Assembly (NCBI RefSeq): GCF_031085155.1
Contig: NZ_JAVHUL010000003.1
Span: 62,001 to 126,000, forward strand
Direction of reading: 5' to 3'
Origin: Mesonia profundi
GTDB lineage: Bacteria > Bacteroidota > Bacteroidia > Flavobacteriales > Flavobacteriaceae
Length of the DNA stretch: 64,000 bases
Shown: one piece after another, positions 8,599-17,872 of the stretch
Layout of the letters: each line of letters begins with the position of its first letter
Position numbering within the stretch: the first letter of the stretch is position 1
Notes under the pieces: generated by a model
The model's database searches: none
Seen by the model: the letters and a program-made list of their open reading frames with translations, nothing else
Told to the model about the DNA's origin: nothing
Made by a program: the position numbers and the translations under genes

Positions 8599-9537
8599 AT
8601 GAAAAAAGTATTATTTAGTCTCTTAGTGCTGTTTACAGCCAATCAAGTTATTTACGCTCAAGAAGAGGAGAAAGAAGAAAGACCAGATGGTTGGGTAGGT
8701 TCTGGAGACGTTTCTTTATTGTTTAATCAAGCGGCTTTTAATAATGAATGGCAAGGAGGAGGTACTTCTAACTATGCTGGAAATCTTAACCTAACTTATG
8801 AGTTAAATTACAAAAAAGAAGACATTACTTGGGACAATAGATTATTAGCAGATTACGGACTTACTAAAAGTAAGGATCAAGAATTTACGCGTAAAACCAA
8901 TGATCGTCTAGAGCTAAATTCTATCGTAGGGAAGCAGGTCAACGAATCTAATTGGTATTACTCTTTTTTCTTAAACTTTAAAACTCAATTCTCTAAAGGT
9001 TACGAGTATAGTGATGTAGACGTTTTAGATCCTATCTCTGGAGATGTAATAGGACAAGAAGAAATAAGAACAGAAACTACTCATTTCTTATCTCCGGGTT
9101 ATTTACAAGCAGGACCTGGCATGTTATGGAAAAAGGATGATAACTTAAGTGTAAACATCGCTCCAGCAACAGCAAGACTTATTTTTGTAGATGATGCTTT
9201 TACAAGTACTCCAGGATATACAGATGGTGATTACTACGGAGTAGATCAGGGAGAATCAACAAGATTTGAATTTGGCGCATCTATAAGTGCTTACGCAAAA
9301 TTCAAGTTGGTAGAGAATGTTACTTTTGAAAATATCTTAAGCTTATATGCTAACTATTTAGAAGATCCTCAAAATGTAGATATCGATTATACAGGAAATA
9401 TCAATATGAAGATCAACGATTTTCTTTCTGCTAGCTTCATTCTTCAAGCGATTTATGATGATAACGCCGTTAAAGGATTTCAGGTGAGAGAAGTATTGGG
9501 AGTTGGGCTAACCTATAAACTTAGCGGAATAAACTAA
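8599..9537 (+). CDS. DUF3078-family outer-membrane-type protein
   Basis: The chosen ATG gives 312 residues with a clean signal peptide, MKKVLFSLLVLFTANQVIYAQ. The mature part begins with an acidic segment and then WVGSGDVSLLFNQAAFNNEW, typical of DUF3078. The rest alternates polar and aromatic residues, as expected for an outer-membrane beta-barrel of Bacteroidota. Function unknown. A strong hairpin terminator follows at 9561-9591. Confidence 0.85.
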   Translation: MKKVLFSLLVLFTANQVIYAQEEEKEERPDGWVGSGDVSLLFNQAAFNNEWQGGGTSNYAGNLNLTYELNYKKEDITWDNRLLADYGLTKSKDQEFTRKTNDRLELNSIVGKQVNESNWYYSFFLNFKTQFSKGYEYSDVDVLDPISGDVIGQEEIRTETTHFLSPGYLQAGPGMLWKKDDNLSVNIAPATARLIFVDDAFTSTPGYTDGDYYGVDQGESTRFEFGASISAYAKFKLVENVTFENILSLYANYLEDPQNVDIDYTGNINMKINDFLSASFILQAIYDDNAVKGFQVREVLGVGLTYKLSGIN

Positions 9538-9560
9538 GTGATACCCACATAGATTTATAA

Positions 9561-9591
9561 AAAAAGCTTCCGATAAACGGAAGCTTTTTTT
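9561..9591. terminator. Bidirectional hairpin terminator
   Basis: AAAAAGCTTCCG (9561-9572) pairs perfectly with CGGAAGCTTTTT across a 5-base loop. It has A-runs on the left and T-runs on the right, so it can work for the plus-strand DUF3078 gene and for the minus-strand SGNH gene. Confidence 0.85.
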
Positions 9592-9641
9592 GTGGTTTGC
9601 TTTTAAGGCTGATATTAATTTCTTCTTTACGGAAGTAAAAC

Positions 9642-10904
9642 TTACTTCTTTATAAATTTAGACGTGTAAGAAGCAGCTTCTGTAGTTATCTTTATAAAGT
9701 ACATGCCTTGAGGAAGCTTAGAAATATCTATGCTAGCTTCCGCGGAAGCGTTTGCAGTTTGATGCGTAATTTTTTTTCCGTTAAGGTCAGCAATAGAAAT
9801 TTTGACTTGCTTATAACTCTCTTTCCACTTTAGTGAAATAAAAGTCGAAGCAGGATTAGGGTAAAGACGTACCTCTCGCATCCCAACGTTCTCAAGACTT
9901 AAATTAGCTATAGTAATGCTTTTGGTTTTAGTATGGCTTTTACCGCATTTGGTTGTGGTTAATGTCACTATATACTCTCCGGTTGCGGTATAGTTATGAA
10001 CCGGACTATCATTTGTAGACGTGTTGCTGTCACCAAAATCCCATACTACAGCATCGTAATCGTTGCTGGTATTGGTAAAATTAACTTCGGTATCGTTTAT
10101 GGTTTCGGTAAAATCTGAAAGTGCTGGATTGATCGTAAAATCCCAATCCGTAATTTCGTCGTATACTATAGTCTTAGTGGCCAATCTTATCGTATTGGCA
10201 TCGGCCGCAGGTAAACTAGAATCCCAAGTAATTAAACTAGGATCTTTTTTATAAATCATCGTATAAAAAGCGCAGGCTGTGGCATAAGAACCCGCTAGAG
10301 AAGGATGTGAGCTGTCGCTCGAATATAAGTTGATGAATGGGTGATTCTCTCGTAGATACCTCCATACGGCACCTGCAGGAGTAACCTCTGCATCATTGTC
10401 TTCTGTCATATACATATAGGTATCACGAATAGCATCATCCATATCTTCATAAGTACATACCCACGGTAAATATTCACAATTACTAGCATCTCCATTTTCC
10501 CTACCCCAAGTCATGTAAAATAGAGGTTGAGAACATTCATTATTGGCTCTAATCGCGTCGCTTAAAGAAGCTGCGTAAGGATATACCTCGTTTTCCATTT
10601 GCGTCTCGCTCAAAGAAGTTTCCTGACTTTGAGCCTGCAAAACCACATAATCCCAATCGTCTGTATTTATTTTATCTAGCGTGTTCGTATTGCTAGCGTG
10701 ATCCATGAATCGGTAACCTCCTGGGGTGTTCGCATCGCGAATTAAAATATCGTCGGTATTGTTTGCCATTTCTTCTACCAATAAAGGTAAATTGTTTACG
10801 GAAGTATAACTATTCCCAATAAATAAAACCTTTTTTGTGGTTTGACTATGAACGGAGATAATACTTAATAAAACAAAAAGAGCGCTGAGTAAAAAATGTT
10901 TCAT
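9642..10904 (-). CDS. Secreted SGNH-hydrolase-like protein with PKD and T9SS sorting domain
   Basis: The 420-residue product has a signal peptide (to about residue 20, VHSQ). An SGNH/DUF4886-like domain follows, with GNSYT (probable nucleophile Ser32) and the acid-base pair DSSH (Asp197, His200). Then come a PKD domain around residues 265-330 with VVWDFGDSNTSTNDSP, and a C-terminal type IX secretion sorting domain beginning LYPNPASTFI. The expected route is export by Sec and then T9SS to the cell surface. The substrate is unknown; esterase or glycan-deacetylating activity is typical of SGNH folds. It is monocistronic. Confidence 0.85.
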   Translation of the reverse strand: MKHFLLSALFVLLSIISVHSQTTKKVLFIGNSYTSVNNLPLLVEEMANNTDDILIRDANTPGGYRFMDHASNTNTLDKINTDDWDYVVLQAQSQETSLSETQMENEVYPYAASLSDAIRANNECSQPLFYMTWGRENGDASNCEYLPWVCTYEDMDDAIRDTYMYMTEDNDAEVTPAGAVWRYLRENHPFINLYSSDSSHPSLAGSYATACAFYTMIYKKDPSLITWDSSLPAADANTIRLATKTIVYDEITDWDFTINPALSDFTETINDTEVNFTNTSNDYDAVVWDFGDSNTSTNDSPVHNYTATGEYIVTLTTTKCGKSHTKTKSITIANLSLENVGMREVRLYPNPASTFISLKWKESYKQVKISIADLNGKKITHQTANASAEASIDISKLPQGMYFIKITTEAASYTSKFIKK

Positions 10905-10994
10905 AAGCTGAGGTTAAGTTTATACAAACATAATTCTTTTTTGAAGAATGTCTTAAATGTATAAATGTGAGCTAATGGAATAGATTCTACGGAA

Positions 10995-11040
10995 AATAAA
11001 AAGAGGCAGACTTAAAATGGTTAGTTTTAACTCTGCCTCT
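10995..11040 (-). terminator. Terminator of the efflux operon
   Basis: AGAGGCAGA at 11002-11010 pairs with TCTGCCTCT at 11032-11040, and after one C-C mismatch TTAAAA pairs with TTTTAA. On the minus strand the hairpin is followed by TTTTTATTTT, as for an intrinsic terminator just after the RND permease gene. Confidence 0.85.
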
Positions 11041-11066
11041 GTAGCTTTATGCTTTAGCTTCTTTAA

Positions 11067-14000
11067 TTAAGAAGTTCGTAATTCTTTGCCTCTCTTTTTT
11101 CTAAATCTAATTTTTGCTCGGTTGCTCAAGTAGAACATTACCGGAACGATAATTAAAGTTAAGAAGGTCGCGAAAACCAATCCGAAGATTACAGTCCACG
11201 CTAAAGGCCCCCAGAAGATCACGTTGTCTCCTCCAATAAATACTTTAGGGTCATAATCTGTGAACAAAGAAAAGAAATCAATGTTTAAACCAACCGCCAA
11301 CGGAATTAAACCTAAAACTGTAGTAATTGCCGTAAGCAATACTGGTCTTAGACGAGATTTTCCTCCCGCTACAATCACTTCGAAATACTCTTTTCTCGTT
11401 AAAAGATCTTCGTCTTCTATGCTGAGGTCTTGTTTTTTACGATCTATGAGAATTTGAGTATAATCAATGAGTACAATGGCGTTGTTTACCACAATTCCCG
11501 CCAAGGAAATAATTCCCATCATGGTCATAATAATCACAAAATCCATTTGGAAAACGATAAGCCCTAAGAATACTCCAGCTAAACTCAAAACTACCGCCAT
11601 TAAAATAATGATAGGTTTTGAGAGCGAGTTGAATTGTGCTACCAAGATGAGTAAAATTCCGCCAAGGGCAATCATAAGCGCTTTTACCAAGAAAGCCATA
11701 TTATCTTCTTTCTCTTCTTCTTCTCCTGTAAACTTATAACTAATGTCGCTAGGAATTTCGTAATTTTTAAGTTCAGACTTTAAGTGTTTTACAATTTCTC
11801 CGCCATTGTAGTCGTTAAGTACATTGGAGTAAATGGTGATCACTCTCTTTAAATCTTTTCTTTTAATAGCACTAAAAGTAGAAGTTTGCTCTTTTTTCAC
11901 TAAGGTGGAAATAGGCACTTGCACAATCTCTCCCGTATTTTGATTCTTAAAGGTAATAGGCTGGTTGAAAAGCGCATTTTCATTGTACCTAATGTCCTCC
12001 TGAAACCTTACGTTGATTTCGTAATCGTCATCTCCTTCTTTGTAGGTAGAAATTTCTTCTCCGTAAATTGCTCTACGTAAAGTTTGACCTACTTGTGAAG
12101 AGTTTATTCCTAATCTCCCCGCTTTGTTACGATCTACAGTAACATCTACCTCTGGTTTTGCCTTGTTGATATCAATTTTCAACTCTTCAATCCCATCAAT
12201 ATTAAGATTTTGAATATAAGTACGAATGTCTTCCGCTTCAGCGAGCATCTTATCATAGTCTTCTCCCGTAATCTCTAGATTAATAGGATATCCTGAAGGA
12301 GGTCCGGCTGCGTCTTTTTCTACGATGACCGAAGCTCCTGGGAAACCTTTAACCGCATCTCTTACTTCTGTCAAGACCGTACTACTTTTTACGCCGCGCC
12401 TAAGGTTAAACTCTCGCATAGAAAGTGTAATTTTTCCTTTGTGTGGCATTTCGTTTTGCTGTCCGCCATCGGTTTGTGGATTCCCAGCACCTTGTCCTAC
12501 TTGAGAAATAGCCGATTCTACCATATAATTGTAACCATCCTCATCTTCGTACTTTTTGATGGCAGCATAAACTTTGGTTTCAATCTCCTTAGTTAGCTGA
12601 TTAGTTTTTTCAATATCGGTACCTTCAGGATATTCGATGTAAGTGATAATCTGATTAGGTTGGTTCTCTGGAAAAAACAATACATTGGGTTGTACCAAAC
12701 CAATAAGCACAAAACTTAGGATGAGCATGATAAAGGTTCCAAAGAAAAACACGTAAGCTTTTCTTCCGCGTAAAGCGAATTTTAAGAAACGTTCATAAAA
12801 ATCTTCTAACTTTTTTAAAGACTTATACTGAAAGTAATCTACGGCTTTGGCCAAAAATAAACGGTAAACCCACAGTAAAATTGCTGCTAAGATGGCTAAG
12901 TTCCCCATTGCTCTTAGGAAACCAGAATCGGTTACAAATCCCATAATTAAGGAGATAAGTCCTGCAATTACTAAAACAGCCGTAATCGTAATCGCTCTTT
13001 TTCTTTTTACATCCTCTTCTTCTACCTTCATAAATTGAGAAGTAAGCATGGAATTGATGACCAAAGCCACAAATAAGGAGGAACTTAATACGATAGAAAG
13101 GGTGATGGGAAAAATTACCATAAACTTACCAATCGTTCCTGGCCATAATCCCAAGGGGAAAAATGCAGCCAAAGTCGTTGCCGTAGAAGCAATAATAGGC
13201 CAGGCGATTTCACCCAAACCTTCTTTTGCTGCTTTAATTCTTGGCACCCCTTGACTCATTAAGGTATATACGTTTTCTACTACCACAATCCCATTATCTA
13301 CCAGCATTCCTAATCCCATTACCAAGGCGAATAATACCATGGTATTTAGCGTGTAGCCTAAACCGGAAAGAACGATAAAGGATAAAAACATAGATAGCGG
13401 AATGGCTATCCCTACGAATAATGCGTTTCTAAAGCCTAGAAAGAACATAAGAACGCCAACCACTAAAATTACCCCAAAAATAATGTTGTTAACCAAATCG
13501 TTTACTTGGTTTTCGGTTTTAATAGATTGATCGTTGGTAAGCGAGATGTGTAAGCCTTCTGGGAAATAGTCCTCCTTCTCTTGCGCGATTAGATCTTTAA
13601 TTTGCTCTACGGCTTCGATCATATTCTTTCCTGCTCGTTTTTTTACATCGAGCATCACTACAGGCTCGCCATATTCTCTAGCGAATGTGGTAGCGTCTTT
13701 CTCTTTAAAATTGATATTGGCAATATCTCTTAAGTAAATAGTACCACCTTCTCTCTTTACGATAATGCCTTCTAGCTCTTTAGGGTTATTTATTTCCCCA
13801 GTAACCCGAATGTTTTTTTGTACCCCGTTTTGGGTAATATTCCCTCCAGAAATGGTTTTGTTTTCATATTTTACGGCGTTAATAATGTCATCAAAACTTA
13901 CTTTTGATGCCGTCATTTTATAAATATCTACTGCAATTTCTACCTCTTTATCTTCGGCTCCACGAACGGTGGCTTCTTTAATTTGGGGTAAAAGTTCTAT

Positions 14001-14534
14001 TCTATCCTGTAAATATTCGGCATAATCTTTAAGCTGAGGTACCGTATAGTTTCCCGTAACATTAATGTTTAAAATGGGCATCTCCTCAGATATATTGAGG
14101 TCAAACACATTGGGTTCTACTTTGGCACCATTGTCTAAAGTAGGCCACGTAGTCTCTGCTTTACTTAAATCTACTTTATCCTTTACATTAATTTTAGCAT
14201 CCTGTACAGGAACATCTTCTTCAAACTCTACAATAATAATAGAGTAATCTTGTAGGGTGGTAGACGTAATTTCTTTTACCCCAGCAATATCTTTAAACTC
14301 TTCCTCGAGCGGTTCTGTAATAAATTTCTCTACATCTTCAGCCGAGTTCCCCGGGTTAACAGAGCTTACATAAATCTTGGTCTCAACAATTTCTGGAAAA
14401 GCCTCCCTAGGCATACTGTAGTATGAGAGTAAGCCGCCCAAGAGAACAATAGCGATAATGACGTAAACGGTCATTTTATTACTAATGGCCCAAGAAGATA
14501 TAGGGAATTCTTTATAGGTGTTTTTATTAGACAT
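11067..14534 (-). CDS. RND efflux permease (AcrB/HAE1-like)
   Basis: At 1155 residues this is a full inner-membrane RND pump subunit. An N-terminal helix (MTVYVIIAIVLLGGLLSYYS) is followed by a porter segment, two blocks of transmembrane helices (around residues 345-580 and 935-1130) and a second large periplasmic loop. It uses proton flux to export substrates through the adaptor and TolC-type channel encoded directly upstream. It lies 2 bases after the adaptor gene in a tetR-tolC-mfp-rnd operon. Substrate cannot be read from sequence; drugs, detergents or lipophilic compounds are likely. Confidence 0.95.
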   Translation of the reverse strand: MSNKNTYKEFPISSWAISNKMTVYVIIAIVLLGGLLSYYSMPREAFPEIVETKIYVSSVNPGNSAEDVEKFITEPLEEEFKDIAGVKEITSTTLQDYSIIIVEFEEDVPVQDAKINVKDKVDLSKAETTWPTLDNGAKVEPNVFDLNISEEMPILNINVTGNYTVPQLKDYAEYLQDRIELLPQIKEATVRGAEDKEVEIAVDIYKMTASKVSFDDIINAVKYENKTISGGNITQNGVQKNIRVTGEINNPKELEGIIVKREGGTIYLRDIANINFKEKDATTFAREYGEPVVMLDVKKRAGKNMIEAVEQIKDLIAQEKEDYFPEGLHISLTNDQSIKTENQVNDLVNNIIFGVILVVGVLMFFLGFRNALFVGIAIPLSMFLSFIVLSGLGYTLNTMVLFALVMGLGMLVDNGIVVVENVYTLMSQGVPRIKAAKEGLGEIAWPIIASTATTLAAFFPLGLWPGTIGKFMVIFPITLSIVLSSSLFVALVINSMLTSQFMKVEEEDVKRKRAITITAVLVIAGLISLIMGFVTDSGFLRAMGNLAILAAILLWVYRLFLAKAVDYFQYKSLKKLEDFYERFLKFALRGRKAYVFFFGTFIMLILSFVLIGLVQPNVLFFPENQPNQIITYIEYPEGTDIEKTNQLTKEIETKVYAAIKKYEDEDGYNYMVESAISQVGQGAGNPQTDGGQQNEMPHKGKITLSMREFNLRRGVKSSTVLTEVRDAVKGFPGASVIVEKDAAGPPSGYPINLEITGEDYDKMLAEAEDIRTYIQNLNIDGIEELKIDINKAKPEVDVTVDRNKAGRLGINSSQVGQTLRRAIYGEEISTYKEGDDDYEINVRFQEDIRYNENALFNQPITFKNQNTGEIVQVPISTLVKKEQTSTFSAIKRKDLKRVITIYSNVLNDYNGGEIVKHLKSELKNYEIPSDISYKFTGEEEEKEDNMAFLVKALMIALGGILLILVAQFNSLSKPIIILMAVVLSLAGVFLGLIVFQMDFVIIMTMMGIISLAGIVVNNAIVLIDYTQILIDRKKQDLSIEDEDLLTRKEYFEVIVAGGKSRLRPVLLTAITTVLGLIPLAVGLNIDFFSLFTDYDPKVFIGGDNVIFWGPLAWTVIFGLVFATFLTLIIVPVMFYLSNRAKIRFRKKRGKELRTS

Positions 14535-14536
14535 AA

Positions 14537-15697
14537 CTATTGTTTAGTTTTAACTTCTTGACCGTCTCTAATCGTTCTCGTGCCTTCTACAATAATAGTT
14601 TGGCCGCTTTCTAGACCTTTGGTTACTTCAATTTTGTTGTCATAACTTAACCCGGTTTCTACGATAATTTTTTCAGCAACGCCTTTATTACCGTCTTTAC
14701 TTTCAAACAGGTAAGCAATTTTTTCTCCTTTAGAATTTTCTTGTAAGATATTCTGCGGAATTGTAATGGCATTGGTCGCCGTATAATCATTTAATTTTAC
14801 GGTAGCAATAAGGTTAGGTTTTACCGCTCCATTGCTATTAGGAACGCTTATGCGGATTTCAAAACTCCTGTTGTTGGGGTTGATGTAATTAGAAACTTTC
14901 TCTACCTTCCCTTCAAACTCTTTTCCAATAGAACTTAAAACTACTTTTACGTCACTTCCTTTACGGATTTTTCCTAGGTAAGTTTCTGGCACTTCGGCTA
15001 CGATGTACATTTCATCTAAATTCACTAATCTAAAAAGCTGATTGGCACCCGGAGAAACCACTTCTCCTTGATCTGAAAATACCTTGTCTATTGTTCCAGA
15101 AAACGGAGCCTTAACGGTAGTTTTAGCCAATTGAGCTCTTAATTGGTTCACTGAATTTTTCATCGCATCAAAATTGGTTTTGGCTTCCAAGAATTGAATT
15201 TCTGATCCAATTTTTTGATCCCAAAGTCTTCCTTGACGCTCAAACGTGGTTTCTGCTAAAGCTAATTGTGTTTCAGATTGTGCTAACTGGCTGGATAAAC
15301 CGCCATCGTCAATCTTGGCTAGAATTTGTCCCTTCTTTACGTTATCGCCTTCTTTAATATAGATTTTTGATAAAACTCCAGAAAATTCAGGGTAAAGAAT
15401 AATATTTTTATCGGTTTCTACATCTCCTTGTATTTCTACATAATGCTTAAAAACGCTGTCTTGTAACTTTTCTATGGAAACCAAAACACTTCGGCTTACC
15501 GTATCTAACTTTTCAATTTCTTGGTTAAGCTTTTCTATTTCCGCTTTAAGCTTGGTTTGCTTAGAGGTTAACTCCGATTTTTTGGCTTTTATTTGAGAAA
15601 TTTCCCCGGTATCGATGACATCATCTATCGATTTTTCTTTCTCTCCGCAAGAAAAAAGACTTGCTGCTATACATAAAGTTAAAATTGTCTTTTTCAT
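14537..15697 (-). CDS. RND efflux periplasmic adaptor (membrane fusion protein), lipoprotein
   Basis: The 386-residue product has a lipoprotein signal with Cys17 (LFSCGEKEKS). An Ala/Lys/Glu-rich coiled-coil segment follows at about residues 30-75. Next is a split lipoyl/barrel-sandwich hybrid domain: GVLSKIYIKEGDNVKKGQIL, and later APFSGTIDKVFSDQGEVVSPG. A beta-barrel domain completes it. It bridges the RND pump and TolC channel. The short coiled coil before the lipoyl domain, in addition to the normal hairpin, is a little unusual. Confidence 0.94.
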   Translation of the reverse strand: MKKTILTLCIAASLFSCGEKEKSIDDVIDTGEISQIKAKKSELTSKQTKLKAEIEKLNQEIEKLDTVSRSVLVSIEKLQDSVFKHYVEIQGDVETDKNIILYPEFSGVLSKIYIKEGDNVKKGQILAKIDDGGLSSQLAQSETQLALAETTFERQGRLWDQKIGSEIQFLEAKTNFDAMKNSVNQLRAQLAKTTVKAPFSGTIDKVFSDQGEVVSPGANQLFRLVNLDEMYIVAEVPETYLGKIRKGSDVKVVLSSIGKEFEGKVEKVSNYINPNNRSFEIRISVPNSNGAVKPNLIATVKLNDYTATNAITIPQNILQENSKGEKIAYLFESKDGNKGVAEKIIVETGLSYDNKIEVTKGLESGQTIIVEGTRTIRDGQEVKTKQ

Positions 15698-15702
15698 GAT
15701 GA

Positions 15703-17064
15703 TTATGGATTGCTAATGCTTATGTTAGGTGTATTTAAAACGGTTTCTAGTTCTGCTTTAGAGTTCAATACTTCTAGCATAGATTCTAAAAACTCTTGTT
15801 GGGTTTGGTATAATTGTGTTTGGGCTTGGCGAAGTTCAAAACTAGTAGCAAGACCTTCAGAGAACTTAATCTGATTTTTGTTTTCGATACGTTCTGCCAA
15901 TTTTAAATTTTGTTTTGCCGTACGGTAGTTTTCAATCGCAAATTGATAATCGTTTTTTGCTTTGTTCATCTGCAAGCGTATTTGTTCTTTAGATTGTTCA
16001 AATTGCGTTTGCGCTTGTTCTAAAGCAATTCTGGCTTGTGCGGTTCTTGCGCTTCTCTTAAGAGAACTAAAAATAGGAATGTTAAGACTTACGCCCCAGA
16101 TGGAAGATTGATACCATTCTTGGTCATTAGTTAAAAAGCTGAAGGTTTCACTGTTTCCAGTAGTTCCGTAATTGATAAACGTACTAAGGCTGGGTAATGC
16201 TTTTGCACGCTCTAAGTTGAATTCATGTTCTCTTTGCTCAATAAGGTTTTGAGCCAGTTGATAATCTACATTCTCCTCGATCGTAGGGTCCACGTTCATG
16301 AGTTCAAGACTAATGTTTTCTTCAGCTAGATTATCTAAATCATCGGTTAGAGTGATGTCGTTCTTTAAGGGAATTCCCAGCGTAAGATTGAGCATATCTT
16401 CTGTAATCACCACCAGTCTTTTGGCATTATTCAATTGATTGGTAATTTGCAATAACGTAATTTGTATTTGCTCTACGGCTTCTTCTTCTTGCAATCCATT
16501 TTCAAAAATCTTCTTGGTCTCGTCATAGTTTTTTTGAAGCGTAGTTTGATTGCTCTCTAGGATGTCTACCAGTTCTTGCGCAAGAAGCACATTTCCGTAG
16601 GCATCAATCACACTTTTCCTTATCTCCAAAGCGGTTTTTTGCGCATTGGTGTTCGTGTAATTTAAAAAAGTACGAGAAGCCCTTATAGCCACAAGGTATG
16701 AACCGTCAAAAATAAGTTGCGTAGCAGTTGCCGTAGCGCTAAGGTTTTGCTTAGTCCCAAATTGAATAGGAATGAAAGTCCCTGGAGGACCTCCAGTAAT
16801 TTCTGCAGGGAGTAATTGTACAGGGCGTTTTAAACTATTTTGGTAATCCACATTGGCCTCAATTTGAGGAAGACCATCTGCCGTAGTTTCCCACTTTTTC
16901 TTTAAGGCAATTTCAATATCTCTTCTTGCATTAATGGCGTTATAGCTACTGTCTAAGGCGCGTTCTATAGCTTCATCTAGGCTAAAGCTATATTCCTTTT
17001 GTTTCTCTTGAGCGAAGAAAGAAAAGGAAACGAGAAATAATAAACAGGTGAGTTTAATTTTCAT
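15703..17064 (-). CDS. TolC-family outer membrane channel
   Basis: The 453-residue product has a signal peptide (MKIKLTCLLFLVSFSFFAQ) and two long helical repeats rich in Gln, Ala and Glu, as in the TolC/OEP family. Conserved motifs include LDEAIERALDSSYNA near the N-terminus and FSEGLATSFELRQAQTQL near the C-terminus. It forms the trimeric outer-membrane duct of the efflux system. Its start overlaps the tetR gene by 11 bases (17054-17064). Confidence 0.94.
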   Translation of the reverse strand: MKIKLTCLLFLVSFSFFAQEKQKEYSFSLDEAIERALDSSYNAINARRDIEIALKKKWETTADGLPQIEANVDYQNSLKRPVQLLPAEITGGPPGTFIPIQFGTKQNLSATATATQLIFDGSYLVAIRASRTFLNYTNTNAQKTALEIRKSVIDAYGNVLLAQELVDILESNQTTLQKNYDETKKIFENGLQEEEAVEQIQITLLQITNQLNNAKRLVVITEDMLNLTLGIPLKNDITLTDDLDNLAEENISLELMNVDPTIEENVDYQLAQNLIEQREHEFNLERAKALPSLSTFINYGTTGNSETFSFLTNDQEWYQSSIWGVSLNIPIFSSLKRSARTAQARIALEQAQTQFEQSKEQIRLQMNKAKNDYQFAIENYRTAKQNLKLAERIENKNQIKFSEGLATSFELRQAQTQLYQTQQEFLESMLEVLNSKAELETVLNTPNISISNP

Positions 17065-17665
17065 GAATTGGGTTTTTTGCTAGTTTTTCTAAGATGACTT
17101 GTCCTTTTGCAGAAACGATTCCGCGAATATGATAATCTAAAAAATGCTTAACTAAAAAGGAGGTAGGATAGTTTTCTTCGGGGAAATACTCACTGTTTTT
17201 AATGCCTTCAAGCATCATATAATAAAAACGATATACAATATCTACTCGAATGTCTTTTCTATAAAGCCCTTCTTTTACACCTCTGTTGAGGTTGCAGACC
17301 ACACATTCCTTCATGCGAACCATCTTGTTAAGACGTAAATTCTTATCGATATTGGGGTAGTATTTTTTTAATTGGTACTGTGGTGATGATTTTTCTTCGC
17401 GTAAACGTTTTAGAATGTATTGGTGAATACATAAAATTTCATTGATGGGGTTAAGCTCTTCAGCAATGATCTCGTCAATACCTTCTGTAATGCTGTTGTA
17501 TAATTCTATGGAGCACGCCTCTACCAATTTAGATTTGGTTTTGTAATGCGCATAGATTGTTTTCTTCGATATGCCTAAATTTTCGGCAATATCATCCATA
17601 GTAACGCTTTTAAACCCTAGGTCTAAAAACATTTCAGTAGCCTTATTTAAAATCTTTTCTCTCAT
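17054..17665 (-). CDS. TetR/AcrR-family transcriptional regulator
   Basis: The 203-residue product has an N-terminal helix-turn-helix: ILNKATEMFLDLGFKSVTMDDIAENLGIS in two parts, followed by KKTIYAHYKTKSKL. The C-terminal half is a helical ligand-binding region. As first gene of the efflux operon it probably represses its own promoter and is released by a pump substrate. The overlap with the tolC start suggests translational coupling. Confidence 0.93.
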   Translation of the reverse strand: MREKILNKATEMFLDLGFKSVTMDDIAENLGISKKTIYAHYKTKSKLVEACSIELYNSITEGIDEIIAEELNPINEILCIHQYILKRLREEKSSPQYQLKKYYPNIDKNLRLNKMVRMKECVVCNLNRGVKEGLYRKDIRVDIVYRFYYMMLEGIKNSEYFPEENYPTSFLVKHFLDYHIRGIVSAKGQVILEKLAKNPIHEN

Positions 17666-17673
17666 AATCGGCG

Positions 17674-17681
17674 CAAAAGTA
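17674..17681 (-). promoter_or_regulatory. Candidate -7 element for the tetR efflux operon
   Basis: On the minus strand the sequence reads TACTTTTG, matching TAnnTTTG, only 9 bases before the ATG of the TetR gene. The transcript would have a very short leader. The 207-base gap between this gene and the next contains no other clear signal. Confidence 0.4.
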
Positions 17682-17872
17682 TAACAGAAACTTTTAATAC
17701 CCGTAAAGTTTTCTTAGTTTTTATGCTAAATTTATGATTCTCTACCTTCCTGCTGAATGAAGAGAAAAGTAAGGGTTTTGAAGAGAGAAGGGGAGTAAGT
17801 ATAAAAAGTAAGCTATAGCAGGCTTAAAATAAGTACAATTATGGTATTTTAGCTGAAAATTTTATCAAAAGC

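Noticed and set aside
11067-17665. Heavy-metal (CzcA-type) rather than drug-type efflux system
   Set aside because: No metal-binding His/Met clusters or metal regulator are visible, and TetR control fits drug or lipid efflux better. The substrate stays open.
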